Below are positions 62,738 through 64,000 of a stretch of DNA of 64,000 nucleotides, one piece after another. The notes under the pieces were generated by a model. The model saw only the letters and a list, made by a program, of their open reading frames with translations, was not told the origin of the DNA and made no database searches. Positions within the stretch are counted from its first letter, which is position 1. Each line of letters starts with the position of its first letter. Location of the stretch: NCBI GenBank assembly GCA_002709405.1, contig PAQV01000085.1, positions 18,885 to 82,884 on the forward strand. Reading direction: 5' to 3'. This DNA comes from Paracoccaceae bacterium. GTDB lineage: Bacteria; Pseudomonadota; Alphaproteobacteria; Rhodobacterales; Rhodobacteraceae. The translations under genes and the position numbers were made by a program.

Positions 62738-64000
62738 TCAGGGACAGAAGAGATCGTTGGTCAGCGCAAAGGTCATCAGCGACAGAATCAGGACCAGGCC
62801 GATGGACATCAGCACGTTCAGCGCCTTGTCCGAAGGCGGCTTGCCGGTCACCGCTTCCCAGGCATGGAACACCAGGTGGCCGCCATCGAGCACCGGCACC
62901 GGGAACAGGTTTAGCAGGCCCACCGCAGTGGACAGCACCGCGATGAAGGTGATGAAGCTCTGCCCGCCCTGGCTCGCCATCGCGCCACTGGTCTGGGCGA
63001 TGCCGATCGGCCCCGACAGGTTGCACGACGAGATGTTGCCGATCACCATGTTCCACAGCCCCGAGAGCGAGCCCGAGATGATGTTGCCGGTGCGCTCCAC
63101 GCCACCGAGGAAGGCATCGACCGGGCCGATCATGCTGGTCGCCGGCTCGAAGGCGAGACCGCCGACGATGCCGATGCGATAGACAGTGTGGTAGCCTCCC
63201 TCGGGCAGCGGCTCGTCGGTGCGCTTGGGAGTCATCTCGAGTTCGAGCGTCTCACCCTCGCGCCACACCGTCAGAGCAAGCGGAGCACCCTCGGAGCCCT
63301 CGACCTTTTGCTTCAGCTGCTCGAAGGCGAAAGCGGGTTCGCCGTCGATGTTGAGGATGATGTCCCCCGGCTCGAGCCCGGCCTCGTTTGCAGCGGAGCG
63401 CGGCACGATCTGGGTCGCCAGCGGCGGATAGACGTACGGGCCGTCGACCTCGAGATGCTGGCCGTCGCGCGAGACGGTATAGGGCAGCACCGGCTCGTGC
63501 GGGAGGCCCTGCATGAAGGTCTCGAAGCCCTCGGCATCGTCGAAGGACGGCATCGGCGCACCGTTGATGGCGAGGATCTCGTCGCCCTCGCGCAATTCCT
63601 GCGCCACCGGCAGCGCCCGCAGATCCCCCACGGTGAAGGGCTCGGTCACCCTGCCCTGCACCATGAAGAGCCCGGTAAAGATCAGGATCGTCAGTGCGAA
63701 GTTGAACACCGGACCGGCGGCCACGGTTGCGGCCCGGGCCCAGAGCGGTGCGCCGTTCATGGTCCGCCGGCGCTCGGCCTCGGACATGTGCGCGAGGCTG
63801 TCGAGATCGGCCCCGCCGCTGGCATTGGCGTCACCCTTGAACTTGACGTAGCCGCCGAAGGGCAGCGCGGCGATCTGCCACTTGGTGCCGCGCTTGTCGT
63901 AGCGGGAGTAGATCACAGGCCCGAAGCCGAGCGAGAACACATCCGCATCGATCCCGGACCAGCGCCCGACGATGTAATGGCCGTATTCATGGATGGCCAC
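62738..64000 (-). CDS. rseP: RIP metalloprotease RseP (site-2 protease), N-terminus outside window
   Basis: At least 420 residues of a membrane zinc protease that cleaves anti-sigma factors within the membrane. The zinc motif HEYGH lies at the visible N-terminus, so about 20-30 residues of the first membrane segment are missing beyond 64000. PDZ-like domains lie in the middle (VPRSAANEAGLEPGDIILNI), and the second motif NLFPVPVLDGGHL and the final membrane segments are C-terminal. It precedes bamA, the usual order after dxr. Confidence 0.93.
   Translation of the reverse strand: MAIHEYGHYIVGRWSGIDADVFSLGFGPVIYSRYDKRGTKWQIAALPFGGYVKFKGDANASGGADLDSLAHMSEAERRRTMNGAPLWARAATVAAGPVFNFALTILIFTGLFMVQGRVTEPFTVGDLRALPVAQELREGDEILAINGAPMPSFDDAEGFETFMQGLPHEPVLPYTVSRDGQHLEVDGPYVYPPLATQIVPRSAANEAGLEPGDIILNIDGEPAFAFEQLKQKVEGSEGAPLALTVWREGETLELEMTPKRTDEPLPEGGYHTVYRIGIVGGLAFEPATSMIGPVDAFLGGVERTGNIISGSLSGLWNMVIGNISSCNLSGPIGIAQTSGAMASQGGQSFITFIAVLSTAVGLLNLFPVPVLDGGHLVFHAWEAVTGKPPSDKALNVLMSIGLVLILSLMTFALTNDLFCP

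Noticed and set aside
47253..64000. Genomic island or lateral transfer for the right-hand 17 kb
   Set aside because: Composition differs, but there is no integrase, attachment repeat or tRNA, and the segment contains essential lipid A and BAM genes. An assembly join or natural heterogeneity fits better.
1..64000. tRNA, rRNA, CRISPR arrays, insertion sequences
   Set aside because: I looked for tRNA cloverleaf ends, rRNA-like blocks, regularly spaced repeats and transposase motifs, and saw none. A scan with dedicated tools would settle tRNAs.

Overview
The window reads as a GC-rich alphaproteobacterial chromosome, most likely Rhodobacteraceae (Roseobacter group). The signs are the Usg protein, a PstA with a long extra N-terminal domain, the phoR-pstSCAB-phoU-phoB order, a PAS_5-type protein, LpxI instead of LpxH, and a compact intergenic repeat family. 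I saw no rRNA, tRNA, CRISPR array, prophage or transposase. All assignments come from reading the sequence; no database was searched.

Layout. 0-9 kb holds acyl and ketone-body metabolism: a serine hydrolase/esterase, acetoacetyl-CoA synthetase and TesB on +, then a flavin monooxygenase, two SDRs and an acyl-CoA ligase on -. 9.2-11.5 kb has glutaryl-CoA dehydrogenase with a divergent LysR regulator. 11.5-19.3 kb is the complete phosphate regulon (PhoR, PstSCAB, PhoU, PhoB), with a Pho box in front of pstS. 19.3-22.5 kb is a tightly overlapped run, yicC-gmk-gamma carbonic anhydrase-PLP enzyme, leading into phoR. 22.9-26.4 kb has a PAS protein, class II DAHP synthase and a GlxA/AraC regulator. 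26.6-30.3 kb is zwf-pgl-pgi. 30.5-32.6 kb has an uncharacterised radical SAM enzyme, a Lys-rich coiled-coil protein and usg. 32.7-40.3 kb has gyrA, a DUF6614-like protein, an M32 carboxypeptidase, ctaA, a TrmJ-type methyltransferase and a ThiE-like protein. 40.3-47 kb has a HupE/UreJ protein divergent from a DUF4198-type protein, pseudouridine catabolism (PfkB kinase and PsuG), a DUF502 protein, a patatin and 3-hydroxybutyrate dehydrogenase.

47.2-64 kb has a solitary YejA-type binding protein, an entericidin-like lipoprotein, and a LuxR regulator-FIST sensor-hybrid kinase module resembling the Pseudomonas NosP/NahK system. A HerA-like ATPase and an IalB protein follow. The envelope operon rseP-(small membrane protein)-bamA-ompH/skp-fabZ-lpxA-lpxI-lpxB runs on the - strand; rseP is cut by the window end.

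The most unusual signals are non-coding. There are six copies of a modular pyrimidine-rich repeat with hairpins. A compact small-RNA gene with a consensus-like promoter and strong terminator lies at about 47.1 kb. Two stacked terminator units precede the IalB gene. Several perfect palindromes sit between convergent genes. Word usage also changes sharply at about 47 kb (CTCGAG is rare before it and frequent after it), so a contig join or a compositional boundary there should be excluded before trusting synteny across that point.
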